A stretch of 64,000 nucleotides of DNA from Leptolyngbya boryana PCC 6306 (GCF_000353285.1 NZ_KB731326.1:186001-250000); one strand, 5' to 3'; numbered from the stretch's first letter, positions 1 to 9,670 are shown. Notes: generated by a model not told the origin, from the sequence alone. Made by a program: numbers and translations.

Positions 1-339
1 ATTGATGATGCGGCAGCTTTGCTGGATGCGTTACCGGATCGGAACGTCGAGCAGCCGGATTTCAATGCAATCGTCCATCTTTCGCATGGGGAAGAGATTC
101 AGGGATGGACTGACGCACTGATCGCAATGATGGAAAAACTGCAACACCGTCATCGCGGGACGGTTTCGCTGCTTGACCTTATTTTCATGCTGAAGACTTC
201 CCGAATCGAGTCGAAGCGCAAGGAGTGTTTCATTGACCTGTGGCTTGCGTTTCTTCTAGGCAACCATGCTTACAGGCTTCGCCGCACTGCTCATGATTTT
301 TATAGTCCAGTCGGAATCCGAGTTGAGGTCGAGGATTGA
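1..339 (+). CDS. 3' end of an unrecognised gene (partial)
   Basis: The frame is open from the first base of the window to a TGA at 337-339, so only the last 112 codons are visible. The fragment is mixed hydrophobic and charged, has no membrane segment or motif I recognise, and ends in an acidic tail (VEVED). It lies outside the intron block, upstream of a hairpin repeat. It could also be a chance open frame. I assign no function. Confidence 0.4.
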   Translation: MDDAAALLDALPDRNVEQPDFNAIVHLSHGEEIQGWTDALIAMMEKLQHRHRGTVSLLDLIFMLKTSRIESKRKECFIDLWLAFLLGNHAYRLRRTAHDFYSPVGIRVEVED

Positions 340-496
340 CGGGTGTTCGTGGAGTCCAAATGGCTTGTTTTAACAGGGATTGAATGGGTTGAAAGGGATG
401 AAGCAGATTCAAGAATGTTGGTGCAAGTTAGGCTCAGAACCGCGTGTGGAATACCAGAATCCACATTGCGATCGCGAAGCGTGTTCAAAGCTGTCG

Positions 497-534
497 GGAT
501 CGAAACAGATCGAGATCCGGAGCTATTTCGATCC
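497..534 (-). repeat. Interspersed hairpin repeat, copy 1
   Basis: This is an imperfect 38-nt palindrome beginning GGATCGAAA and ending TTTCGATCC on the plus strand. Related copies lie at 7964-7997 and 43211-43246. The other two copies sit directly upstream of the 5' end of intron A or of its fragment. This copy lies about 100 nt beyond the 3' end of intron A and has no intron attached. Confidence 0.75.
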
Positions 535-678
535 ATCATTTTTAGAACTACTACTGTGAGCCAGTTTCAGAAGCTCAAGATTTTTGAACTGTTGCATTTA
601 GAAAAGCTGAAATACTTTCTATACCTGCGTTTCACCAGTCGGGTAAGAGAGAACAGGTCACCCCGTCTCCCTCCCCTC

Positions 679-713
679 AGAACGGCTCGTGATACTTTCG
701 CATCAAGCCGCTC
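679..713 (-). ncRNA. Domain V of group II intron A
   Basis: On the minus strand this reads as the canonical short hairpin: GAGCGGCUUGAUGC, a GAAA tetraloop, then GUAUCACGAGCCGUUCU. Domain V is the catalytic core of group II introns. It lies immediately after the stop codon of the RT gene, as expected. Domain VI follows down to about 638. Confidence 0.85.
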
Positions 714-725
714 AAGCCTCATGCT

Positions 726-1960
726 TCATAGAACTCCACCCGCATGAAGATGTTTATGGCAGGTGACGTGCAAATGCACGAGATTGTTGATCGAATCTGT
801 GCCGCCTGCTTTCACACTTTCGCGATGGTGCGTATGCAGTACTTCCCCATTAAACAGATGCTCTCCACAAAGGGGGCATTTCCATTGCTGGTTTTCTGCC
901 ACTTTCCTCAGTTTCGAGACATTCTCCCACCGAATTTTGCCGAACTTGGTCAAGCGTTTCATCCAGTAGGCGTTTAAACTGGGGTCGTCTGGAGAAGCAG
1001 TGCCTTCAACCTTAACGTGCCGCTCGATGGGAATCGATGCAGCTCGAAATAAGTAGATGAAGGTCGGTTCTCCCTGTCGATTGCGTGTTCGTGCGAAGAA
1101 CGCCCATCTCCGGTTTTGATGAGTGCGGAAGTATTTTTCCTTGACCCAATTTCGACCTTTATTTGGATGTCTTCGCTTTGCCCAACGCCAGAGTGTCTGC
1201 CATACTTGTTTATCGAAGTAGGACATGACCCGTTTGCTGCTGCCCATGCGGTAGTAGTTTCCAAACCCCCGAATGATAGGATTGAGATAGTTGATCACCG
1301 TCTCCGGGCTGACTTGTTTATGATTTTTCAGCCAGGTTCTGATCTCCTTCAACTTGTTGAGAACCTTTTGTTTTTCAGGCATCCCCAAGGTTTTCCCTTT
1401 GAATTGCCGGAAAGTCACTCCCAGAAAGTTCACACCATCATTGATATGTCTGGTCTGATAGCGGTCTTCTCTGAGCTCAGTTCCAACCCTCTTTCCGCTA
1501 ACCATTGCTGGATCACCGGGACAATATTCTCAATCTCTTCCTTCGTCGTCGCAGTGACTAGTATGTCATCCGCATACCGAATATAGCCGTATGCGTTGGA
1601 CTTTCTAGTTCTGTTTCTGACTTTCCCCCGACTTTTATCAAAGAACGGAGCGGGCTTAGATTTTTGATATTGAGATAGTAGCTCTTCAAGTCCAGTGAGG
1701 GCGATATTCGCTAAGAGGGGTGAACATATTCCCCCTTGCGGTGTGCCTTTCACAGTTGGATAGAAGACCTCGGATTCTACATACCCTGCTTTCAACCATT
1801 GCTTGATCAATTCCCTGCTTGGGATTGTCCCAATGGCGGTGAGAATCGATGAATGGCTGATATTATCAAAAGCACCCTTGATATCCGCATCGAGAATCCA
1901 GCTATCTCGCGCTCTGCTAAACCGATTGTGGCATTGCCTGAGCGCATCATGACATCCTCT
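726..1960 (-). pseudogene. ltrA: Intron A reverse transcriptase/maturase, 3' part (frameshifted)
   Basis: This continues the protein that begins at 7338-6853 and resumes with RGCHDAL directly after intron B. It carries GTPQGG, the polymerase motif YADD (in YIRYADDILV), the maturase domain and a C-terminal HNH nuclease domain (CPLCGEH ... HTHH ... CHKHLH). The two halves of this part are in different frames. A tandem duplication CAGAC-CAGAC at 1448-1457 causes the shift. Removing one copy restores the expected run KTAIRHINDGVNFLGV. Spliced and repaired, the protein would be about 571 residues. As it stands the enzyme is inactive even if intron B is removed. Confidence 0.85.
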
Positions 1961-2000
1961 AGTAAAGTCAACGACTCTCTCACAAGAGCCGTTGCTCTTC

Positions 2001-2035
2001 AAAACCGTGCATGAACCGTTAAATTCACACGGCTC
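2001..2035 (-). ncRNA. Domain V of group II intron B
   Basis: The minus strand reads GAGCCGUGUGAAUUUAAC followed by GGUUCAUGCACGGUUUU. This matches the cyanobacterial form of domain V, with pairing arms GAGCCGUG and CACGGUUU. It follows the stop codon of the intron B RT gene at 2055, and a domain VI-like stem leads to the 3' end. Confidence 0.8.
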
Positions 2036-2054
2036 CTCAATGTCTTGGTGCTTG

Positions 2055-3145
2055 TCACGCATTCCTCATTACCGATAGTTCCTTTGCGGTCGGCTTAGGC
2101 TTGGCACTGTTGCAGCCAGATTCGTTGCCAGGACTGCTATCGTTCGCAGTCTTTGTGTCGTGGCAATGCCTATGTAGAAGCTGCCAGTTTTTATACTCAT
2201 CCTTTCCACCTTTCGATTTAGGAATGGTATGGTCAACTTCTATCACATCAGTTTCACGGAAGAGTAATCCGCAGTGGGCACATTTTCCCTGTTGTTGTTT
2301 CAAGAGTGCTGCCACCCTTTTAGACATTTCAGGACTGTTCCCCATTCTTGTACTCCAGTACACTAGGTTTCCGTCGTATGGAGACGCGCTCCCTTTAACT
2401 TTGATATGTCGCGCAATTTTGATGTGCGTGTGATCAAGGAGTCGAAAAGAGCTGTTTTCGTCTCTTTTCGTGGCAAAAACCCAGTTATCGCCATCAATGG
2501 AGTGCCAATATTTCTTTGACACCCAGCCTTTGCCTTTCATTGGATGACGAAATTTCGCCCAACTCACCAGTTTGCCGTATAGCAGATCGTCTAATCTGGC
2601 ATACGTTTCTTTGCTTATGACTGTTGCAAAGTAATTCGCCCATCCCCGAATAATCGGATTCAGGCGTTTGATCAGCGCCGCTTGCGGTGCTGCTTTGTGG
2701 GCATCAATCTCCTTTGCAAGGTGATCATAATGCGCCTTAATGCTCTGGCAGCTTGGCGTGATGATGGTTTTGAATCCCAGCATTTCTCCAGACGTGTTTT
2801 TACCACTCTGGTGCTTACCCATCTGGAACTGACGAACATTGAATCCCAGGAAGTCAAACCCTGGGGTTCCTTCTGCTACACTCTCTAGTGTATGTGTCAG
2901 TCTAGTTTTGCTAGGTTTCAATTCCAAACCCATGTCATCTAACCATTCCGAGATGATCTCTCGGCATCTCTGAACAACGGTGATGTCTTCGTGAAGAACA
3001 ACAAAGTCATCGGCAAATCGGATCAATGCGGCTCCCGGTTGGTAGCCCATGTACTTACCTTTCTTGACAAGAGTACGTCTCGGAAAGGCTTGTTTAATCC
3101 GATTTTCGATGCCGTGAAGGGCAACATTTGCCAAAAGTGGGCTTA
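2055..3145 (-). CDS. ltrA: Intron B reverse transcriptase/maturase, 3' exon
   Basis: This is the second exon of the intron B RT. It begins at 3145, where removal of intron C joins TGT-A to TA-AGC-CCA and gives GTPQGGCISPLLANV without a gap. It contains the catalytic FADD (in LIRFADDFVV, a YADD variant), the maturase/X domain (NPIIRGWANYF) and a C-terminal HNH domain (CAHCG ... EVDHTIPKSKGG ... CHDTKT). With the first exon at 5534-6233 the protein is about 596 residues, full length for a group II intron RT. No lesion was seen, so it should be functional if intron C is spliced. The open frame upstream of 3145 is intron sequence. Confidence 0.88.
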
Positions 3146-3210
3146 ATAGAGTAGGGACAGAGCGCACCTTCAAGACTTTCGACTCGCGTGTTTCATCCAT
3201 CCCTCTCTCC

Positions 3211-3244
3211 AAACGAAGCGTGACAGTTTCCCGTCACTTCGCTT
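3211..3244 (-). ncRNA. Domain V of group II intron C
   Basis: The minus strand reads AAGCGAAGUGACGG, GAAA, then CUGUCACGCUUCGUUU. This is a domain V hairpin with a GAAA-type loop, placed just after the RT stop codon at 3249. It starts AAGC rather than the usual GAGC. Confidence 0.78.
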
Positions 3245-3248
3245 TCCC

Positions 3249-4925
3249 TCATTGCAATCGACTGTGATCCCCAAAGGTCTCAGTTCCCGTGTGACAGCTT
3301 CGGCAAAGCAATTGCAGATTCTCTTTGTGCGCTTTTCCCCCATAGCGTCTAGCTTGGAGGTGATGAAGGTCGAGATTCTCCCGACTGCCGCAGAGGTCGC
3401 ACTTTGCACCGCGTTCAGCTTTGATCTCTTCTTTCAGTTCGCGCCATTCTTCGTTATTCTCGGCATTGCCAAGCCAAACGATTTCAGGCTGTGGAGCTTC
3501 GGCAAGGTTGAGTGTTGTGACCCATTCTCCAGCGAGATACAGATTCGGTGGGTTACGTGACCGATATTTAGTTATCGGTTGGTCGCTCATTCGATAGAGA
3601 TACAAGGTTGTCTCTCCATTGCGAATGCCCCAATTGTCTCTGGTTCCATGTTCTCGTTGCTTATACAGGTCGATGATCTTCTTCGGCGGAAGCCGATGTC
3701 GCTTTTGTAGCCAGAGAAACAGGCGTTCATTCACCCAGAAATCTAGGTCTTTGGCTGTTCCTTTGGCATTTGAATAGCGAAAGTAATTGATCCATCCTCG
3801 TAGTACAGCATTGAGCGCACTGAACTTGAGTAAGGGTTTGTCCCGAAACCGCTTACGAGCAGTCATCTCCTTGATTTTCGCTTTCAGTCGTGTCACTGCT
3901 TTCTGGCTTGGAGTGACCAACAGTTTAGGTCGGTCATTCCGACTGGTATAGCGGCGGACGTGAAAGCCCAAGAAGTCGAACCCGTCGTTCACGTGTGTGA
4001 CGTGCGTTTTCTCGACCGACAATTCCAGATGAAGTTCTTCCCGTAAGAAGGTCTGGATTTCGTCGCGGAGGCGAAGTGCTTCAGCTTTGCTTCCATTCGT
4101 TAGAATGAGCCAATCATCCGCATATCGAATCAGGGCACAGTTCCCTTGTTGCCGAATTCGACGACGCTCCTTTTCCTTGCGGTCAAGACAACCATACTTG
4201 TTCCACCAAAACAAATCGAGTTGGTGTAAGTAAATGTTTGCCAATAATGGCGAGCAAATACCGCCCTGCGGTATGCCAACTTCAGTAGATTTGAAGAGGC
4301 TGCCTTCCATCATTCCAGCTTTTAAGAAGCGGTCAACTAGGTTCAGGAGTCGTTGGTCTGCTATCCGTTGTGCCAAGAGTTTGAGCAATATTTCATGATG
4401 AATATTGTCAAAGGCTCCCTTGATATCACCCTCGATGACCCAGTAGTATTTATTGCGATTGTTGACGTAGCTATCCAGTCGGGCAATGCAATCCATTGTC
4501 CTGCGCCCTGGGCGAAAGCCGTTAGAGCAGTTCAGGAAGTTACTTTCCCAAATCGGTTCTAGCACCATCTTCAATAGCATTTGTACGACTCGATCTTTGA
4601 GTGTGGGAATGCCGAGCGGTCGCAGTTTGTCATTTGACTTCGGAATGTAGACGCGCCGGACTGGAACGGGGCGAAAGCGCTTTTGGCGCAATTCTGCTTG
4701 CAGTTCCAGAACAAATGCTGCTCGTGCCGTTTCTGACATGAGTGCCTTCTTGGTCACGCCATCAATCCCCGCTGTCCGCGCTCCTTGGTTAGAAAGAACG
4801 TGGTTTAAGGCGGTACGAATCCACTCTTCTCGACAAATTAGGCGATACAGATCCTCGAACTGATGAGTTCGGTGATGCGTTGCCTTTCGAGCAAGGCTGC
4901 GTTGGGTTTTGATGATATCGGACAT
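3249..4925 (-). CDS. ltrA: Intron C reverse transcriptase/maturase/HNH endonuclease
   Basis: A complete 558-residue group II intron-encoded protein. In order it has an N-terminal RT segment (TAGIDGVTK, RRVYIPKSN, LRPLGIPTLKDR, NGFRPGR), the palm motifs GDIKGAFDNI, GIPQGGICSPLLANI and YADD (ALIRYADDWLIL, near residue 270), the maturase domain (LNAVLRGWINYFRYSN), and a C-terminal HNH zinc domain (CDLCG ... LDLHHLQARRYGGKA ... CRSCHTGTE). It assists splicing of its intron and retrohoming into DNA. It is the only one of the three nested RT genes that is uninterrupted and unbroken. The ATG start gives the length usual for the family. Confidence 0.93.
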   Translation of the reverse strand: MSDIIKTQRSLARKATHHRTHQFEDLYRLICREEWIRTALNHVLSNQGARTAGIDGVTKKALMSETARAAFVLELQAELRQKRFRPVPVRRVYIPKSNDKLRPLGIPTLKDRVVQMLLKMVLEPIWESNFLNCSNGFRPGRRTMDCIARLDSYVNNRNKYYWVIEGDIKGAFDNIHHEILLKLLAQRIADQRLLNLVDRFLKAGMMEGSLFKSTEVGIPQGGICSPLLANIYLHQLDLFWWNKYGCLDRKEKERRRIRQQGNCALIRYADDWLILTNGSKAEALRLRDEIQTFLREELHLELSVEKTHVTHVNDGFDFLGFHVRRYTSRNDRPKLLVTPSQKAVTRLKAKIKEMTARKRFRDKPLLKFSALNAVLRGWINYFRYSNAKGTAKDLDFWVNERLFLWLQKRHRLPPKKIIDLYKQREHGTRDNWGIRNGETTLYLYRMSDQPITKYRSRNPPNLYLAGEWVTTLNLAEAPQPEIVWLGNAENNEEWRELKEEIKAERGAKCDLCGSRENLDLHHLQARRYGGKAHKENLQLLCRSCHTGTETFGDHSRLQ

Positions 4926-5533
4926 ACATCTTAGTCCTCTCTACTTCCCGGACGTTCCTTTTGCAATGACTGCGGTGCTTCGCCATGTACCAGTCTTTCT
5001 CTGGCTCGGACTACTACCACCGCTCTGCCACGTTATCGTCACTTCAGTTGCAGCTAACCCAGTCTTTTCAGACCGACCATAACGCTTCCTACGTTCACAG
5101 TGTGGTACGTGGTGCGTTTGACCGTAGGCTCCCTCTTTACGCCCGTAGGACACAGACCTAGTGTCCGCAACATCAGCCGTTGATTTATACCCCTATAATC
5201 AGAGCGGTTTGGTCGAACCAAAGACCGTTTCGCCAGTTGCGTGCAGGCTGGCTACCTGATGTCTCGCACCATCCCTGTTGTTTAGCAGTGCGCTCAAGGT
5301 GTGGACGCTTCGGACAAGGGTTTCTTGCGTAGCCATAGTCAAACTCAGACTTGGAGCCTTGCGCTGTAACAGGGTGTCAGCGGGTTGCCCCGTGTTCTCC
5401 GGGCTTCAGACGGGTTCTTGCTCATTGTCCGCCGCCTGCCGGATCAGTCTTGGCGCTTTGGGGGAAACGCCATCCCGTATCGTTGGTTGTTGACCTCCTT
5501 TTGAGAATTACCACACTGCGCTTCGTAGCGCAC

Positions 5534-6233
5534 TACATCCCCCTTGTGGTGTTCCCTCAGATGTTGGAAACAACTGCTTGGCATCTATCACTCCCGCTTT
5601 TAACCAAGCACGAATCTGTCGATGCAAGGTTGGAAAAGTGTTCAATTTCCTCAGCAGTGCTTGATGGTCGATGCGGTCGAAACAACTCTTGATGTCGGCA
5701 TCCAGTACAAATTTTGGTTTGTACCGAATTTCATTGAAGATTGCCTCAATTGCATCATGACAGGATCTTCCTACTCTGAACCCGTATGAGTTTGGTTCAA
5801 ATCGCGCTTCCCATTCTGGCTCTAATGCCAGTTTGACAAGCGCTTGCAAGGCGCGGTCTTTCGTTGTAGGTATCCCTAAAGGTCGTTTCTCTTCCCTTCC
5901 TGGTTTGGGAATCCAAACTCGTCGGGTCGGGCTGACCTTAGAACCCAGTTTGAGTTGACTGACTAGGTTAAGTCGTCGCTTTGGGGTTAGTGATTTGACA
6001 CCATCCACACCTGCTGTCTTTTTCCCGCAGTTATCCTGAGTGACTCTACGAACCGCTAATGCTCTTGCTGACCAGGATTTCATCAGTGTTTTTTGGAGTC
6101 TGCGAACTGCCCTCACATCGCCACGTTGAGAGGATTGATAAATTCTCGTTTGCAGCTTATACACGCGCCGCTCTAGCTTGCGCCAGTTAATCTCGTGCCA
6201 TTCCACCGTAGTCTTAGAACTCGTTTTAGACAT
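5534..6233 (-). CDS. ltrA: Intron B reverse transcriptase/maturase, 5' exon
   Basis: The N-terminal 233 codons of the intron B RT. Visible motifs are the RT0-type region (RRVYKLQTRIYQSSQRGD), KKTAGVDGVKSL, RRVWIPKPG, KRPLGIPTTKDRALQ, NSYGFRVGRSCHDAI, LDADIKSCFDRIDHQ and EGTPQGG. The exon stops after GGA-TGT-A, where intron C begins with GTGCG. The open frame continues ten residues into intron C and then stops. The start chosen is the Met of MSKTSSK; an upstream Met at 6269 is possible. Confidence 0.87.
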
Positions 6234-6852
6234 ATTGACTGCTACTGGAAACGTTATCTTCCAAGTCACCGTGATTCTGTCTGCATATCCTTCCCATTAC
6301 AGGTAGGCATTCGCTTCTGAATCAATCTCTCCAACTCGTTGTATCCGGTTAGCACCTGCTCAGTGCCTTTAGAGGCTGAGAACAAACGAGCGGTTACTTC
6401 GTTTCTAATAGTCATGGTTTGAGTTTTTAGAGCGGTACTATCCACCGGGTTTAGGGGAAGTGCTTGTTGGTCAACCAGGTCCTTGCCAACTCCCCATGAT
6501 CCTTGCCCTTTTGGGTCTCCCAACGTATTAGCCGTTTCGCTGGTTCTTCCTGACGATGGTTCAAACATACCTTCGTGTTCCTACTCATGAACTCTTGCTC
6601 GATGAATTGCCAGATTCGGCTTCCAGCATTGTCACCTTTCACCCCCGCTTCAGGGATTGATGGCTAGTCGCTACCCTGGGGGACGCAGTTCGTAACCGCG
6701 TTCTGTGTGCTTTCACTCCTGCACCTGGAGGACGGGACTTGGGGTTCTAGGATACTGACCTCACCCGTATGACTATCAAATTGTCAAGGTTTTGTTCCTT
6801 GCGGGTAATCCTCCCTCCATTTCAGGATTAGTTTCTACCCAACGAATCGCAC

Positions 6853-7338
6853 TCCGGGGCGAAACCCGTAGCTGTTAGCTTCAAATCGAGCTTCCCAACT
6901 CGGTTCAAGGGCATTTTTGACCATTGCTTGGGCGACGCGATCTTGTAGAACAGGAATTCCGAGCGGTCTTGGTTTTCCATTTGATTTCGGAATGTAAACC
7001 CGTTTAGTCGGGCGGACTTTCCACATCGTATATTCCTGCATCTGATCAACTAGCTTCACTCGGTCAGCGGGTGTTAAAGCTCGTTGACCATCAATCCCGG
7101 CGGTTTTCTTGCCGTGATTTTCTAAAGTGACTCGTCGCACCGATAGCAGCAGGTTGGCGTAACTGCGTAACATCAGTTTTGTCAGGCTTCTCACCCGATT
7201 CCACTGATAGTTCTGTGTCGCACGATAAATCCGCTGTCTTAGGTTTTTCACACGCTTTTTGATCAACTTCCATTGAATGGTTGTCCAATCCGTTAGCGGT
7301 TCCTTCGCTCCGATTTCAAGGTTGAATCTATCTTTCAC
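6853..7338 (-). pseudogene. ltrA: Intron A reverse transcriptase/maturase, 5' part
   Basis: The first 162 codons of the intron A RT, from a GTG start at 7338 to YGFRPG, where intron B begins. Motifs seen are LRQRIYRATQN, KKTAGIDGQRAL, KRVYIPKSNGKPRPLGIP and LQDRVAQAMVKNALEP. The rest of the protein lies at 1960-726. This part has no lesion of its own. The gene as a whole is counted as broken because of the 5-bp duplication in its 3' part. Confidence 0.85.
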
Positions 7339-7963
7339 TGAGGTTCAATTCCTTTACTTTGGGTTATCGTTTGAAACCATCGGGAAGTCTGCTCCCTTTC
7401 AGGATGAGGCAAAGTTTGAACCTTTATCTCTCCAATTACTAAGAGCCTTCGCTTTTTCCCGGTTCCTTTACCCGCTAGATGATTCTGCCTTCCTTACGGT
7501 TGACTTACTCAAAGCTTCGACCTGGCTTTGAGAACCTATCGGGCTTACCCTTTTCGCTGTGCTCTACATTCGCTTTGGACTTAGGTGCCAACTTTATTCC
7601 GGTGAGACTTGAGACCTGCTTGTTCGTTACCTCATCAACCAACGAACCTCTCCTGAAACTCTTGCGAGTGATTCAGTTTGCTCACGTACCTTTTGGTTCA
7701 GGTGTGACAACCTCATTTCACCTGTGTTTCGATAACGGAACTTGCGTTGATTCACAAACATTCACCTTATCCAGCTTTCCCTTGCCCTATCTTCCTCTGA
7801 GGTTGAGACTGTTTAGGCTTCTGTGCCTTGCACTCCATCAGGGTCATTACTTACTGCTGATGTAGGCGGGGTCAGTGACCCTTTTACACGGGAACATGGG
7901 GCAGGAACTTAAGGGGAAGACGGCTTCCCAGTAGAGACGCAACGCTTAAGGTCGCGCGATGAT

Positions 7964-7997
7964 GTCGAAATAGATCGAGATCCAGATCTATTTCGAC
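7964..7997 (-). repeat. Interspersed hairpin repeat, copy 2 (5' flank of intron A)
   Basis: A near-perfect palindrome: arms GTCGAAATAGATC and GATCTATTTCGAC around an 8-nt loop. It ends about 7 nt before the first base of intron A on the minus strand. It resembles the copies at 497-534 and 43211-43246. Confidence 0.8.
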
Positions 7998-8108
7998 GTA
8001 ACCCTATCATCAAATCTATCCAGATGCATCCCAATGTCTCCAGTATAAAAATCACTGCCACGTCGTTCTACTCGGTAGCCACCGGGTAGCAAGTCGAGCC
8101 ATACACAC

Positions 8109-8762
8109 TTAATCTTCGGGATTTTGCTGCTTCGAGTCAGGCACTTTCTCACCAAGCGCTTGATAAAACGCAGATTCCGCCGCTGCGAGTTGCTTGCCCT
8201 GAATGTAGCGTTCAAACACCTTCTCTGACCGATGCCCAGTCAACGTTCGTGCCAGCAGCGAATCAATCCCCAACTCCACCAATTCTGACGCATACGTATG
8301 ACGAAAGCGGTGTGGGGTTAAATTTTCAATTCCAGTCGCCTCACCCAATCGGCTCTTTGCAAAGTGGTAAATTCCTTGGTAACCCAAACGTTTCCCCGAA
8401 TTATGAAAGTCATAGGACAAGAACAGTGGACTTTCATCGGTCAACACTTCTCGCGCAGCACGTCTTCGTTCTAGATACGCCTGAATGTGGTCGCGTGCTG
8501 CTTGACGAATGGGAACGATCGCTTCTTCACCATCTTTTTTCCTGGCAAACCGCAACCGCGTTCCATCATAGTTTTCCACATAGATGCTGCGAACAGTTTG
8601 GCTGTACCGTCGGTATCGAGGTGAATCCCAACATCGCAAGTTCGGCTCAGGGTATCTTGCTAAAGTTCGAGCGAAAAGTATGAATTTTGCCATTGAAGAG
8701 AGCGAGCACGTCCGCGTGTGCCAGAGGCATCGCGCTTGTTGTATTTGCTCCAAATACGTCAT
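8109..8762 (-). pseudogene. Tyrosine recombinase (phage integrase family), N-terminally degraded
   Basis: The C-terminal catalytic half is clear. It has the beta-hairpin Lys region (ARKKDGEEAIVPI), HRFRHTYASELVELG with the HxxR motif, LTGHRS, and the nucleophile Tyr in VFERYIQGK near the end. Such enzymes cut and rejoin DNA through a Tyr-DNA intermediate. The protein is only 217 residues. The N-terminal core-binding domain and the first catalytic Arg segment are not recognisable, and residues 1-70 look out of frame with the family. I therefore treat it as a remnant. It lies just beyond the intron block, next to IS debris. Confidence 0.65.
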
Positions 8763-8917
8763 CGTCTAATACAAGCGCTCTCAATAGGTAGAATGAGTTC
8801 TATCGGTTCGAGATCAAAAGCAACGAGCATTGTTGCGAGCAATCACGACTTCCCAACTTCTATCATCAGCCTAGCATCTTGAACCGTTCACGCCGATTTT
8901 CAGTGGTTAAACGTAAC

Positions 8918-9670
8918 GGCGTTGCACAGAGGTGAATGATTCATCCCAGTAGAGACACTTGACGGTGTTTCAGATAGTAAATCAACAAGCGAATTGATGC
9001 CTTTAGCATCTCGACAAACTTGGAATAGCAAAAGGTCTTGCGATGTAATCGAGCAAGATAGTGCCGTAATCGACTGTTCTCTCCTTCAACGCGAGTCATA
9101 GCAGTCTTGCTAACTAAATGGTCACAATCCTCAATCAAACAGGGATAGACCGGATAACCATCAGTAATGTACAAGAAACAGCACCAACCCCGAATCAGCA
9201 ACCAAAGCAGGCGAAACGTCGCAAGAGAACGGTCGCCGACCACCCATTTGAGAAGACCAGAGAACTTGGAATTTACTGCGACCCAAATCCACACTTTGAC
9301 TTCTTTGAGCCGACAAAGGTCTGGAGTTCATCAACTTGAGCTGTTTCGGGAATCTCATCATCTTCCTCTGGCAAAGCTTGATGGGCTTGTTTAACCCAGT
9401 TGATCCCCGTGTTGTGGTTTACACTGGTCACGCGCTCGGACTCGCTTTGCGAGAGCCGAAGGCACTGCTCTAACGCCTCTGCCATTGAGATAAAGTTCCA
9501 AGCAGGGGTTTTTGACTTCGGCTGGATAGCCTTGAGAAGTGTGAGTTTCGCGAAATTGACGACCACAACTGCGGGACAGATAGCTCTGTATGCTCTTGCG
9601 TCGTCCGTTCTTGACGATTTGACTGGATTGGCAGTAAGGACATGGCATCATTCTTCTATTATGCAACGCC
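8918..9670 (-). mobile_element. IS1-family element (degenerate)
   Basis: A 753-bp element bounded by inverted ends GGCGTTGCA (8918) and TGCAACGCC (9670), with a broken IS1-type transposase between them. No flanking target duplication is visible: the 8 bp on the left (AACGTAAC) do not match those on the right (GGATTCTG). On the right it directly abuts a truncated IS5-like gene, which suggests a deletion or rearrangement at this junction. Confidence 0.75.
8941..9666 (-). pseudogene. IS1-family transposase, three frames
   Basis: The coding pieces are in order but in different frames. The first is a zinc-ribbon N-terminus (MPCPYCQSSQIVKNGRRK ... YLSRSCGRQFRET). The second is VNHNTGINWVKQAHQALPEE ... 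AQVDELQTFVGSKK. The third is the DDE-type C-terminus (LLKWVVGDRSLATFR ... YITDGYPVYP ... MTRVEGENSRLRHYLAR). A short insertion near 9440-9480 and a shift near 9300 break it. Transposition would need an enzyme supplied in trans. Confidence 0.82.

Larger units (their letters stand above)
3146..5533 (-). mobile_element. Group II intron C, inserted in the RT gene of intron B
   Basis: On the minus strand it starts at 5533 with GTGCGCTACG and ends at 3146 with CCCTACTCTAT. The end is AY, with a candidate branch-point A seven bases from it. Length is 2388 nt. Removing it joins the RT-B exons exactly in frame across the conserved GTPQGG...SPLLAN motif. It encodes an intact RT and has a domain V at 3211-3244, so it is the innermost and the most complete of the three introns. 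Confidence 0.92.
1961..6852 (-). mobile_element. Group II intron B, inserted in the RT gene of intron A
   Basis: On the minus strand it starts at 6852 with the consensus 5' end GTGCG, directly after the codons for YGFRPG of the intron A reverse transcriptase. It ends at 1961 or 1962 (...TTTACT or ...TTTAC). The exon resumes with RGCHDA, so ending at 1961 rebuilds YGFRPGRGCHDA in frame. Ending at 1962, which gives a more usual AY terminus, would create a stop, so the exact end is uncertain by one base. Without intron C the element is about 2.5 kb. Its own RT gene is intact once intron C is removed. Confidence 0.88.
638..7957 (-). mobile_element. Group II intron A, outermost of three nested introns
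   Basis: On the minus strand the element starts at about 7957 with GCGCGACC. Its start is supported by a second copy of the first ~195 nt at 43253-43447, which begins at the same base. It ends at about 638 with CCCGAC after a clear domain V (679-713) and a domain VI with a candidate branch-point A seven bases from the end. Without intron B it would be about 2.43 kb, a normal size for an RT-encoding group II intron. The 5' flank is a hairpin repeat rather than a gene, so the insertion is intergenic. Its RT gene is interrupted by intron B and also carries a 5-bp frameshifting duplication. I saw no HIP1 octamer in the whole block, which fits foreign origin. The 5' base is uncertain by one or two nucleotides. 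Confidence 0.88.

Noticed and set aside
343-747. 134-residue plus-strand frame from a GTG start
   Set aside because: It runs through the hairpin repeat and the 3' end of intron A, is read antisense to domain V, and has no protein-like motif.
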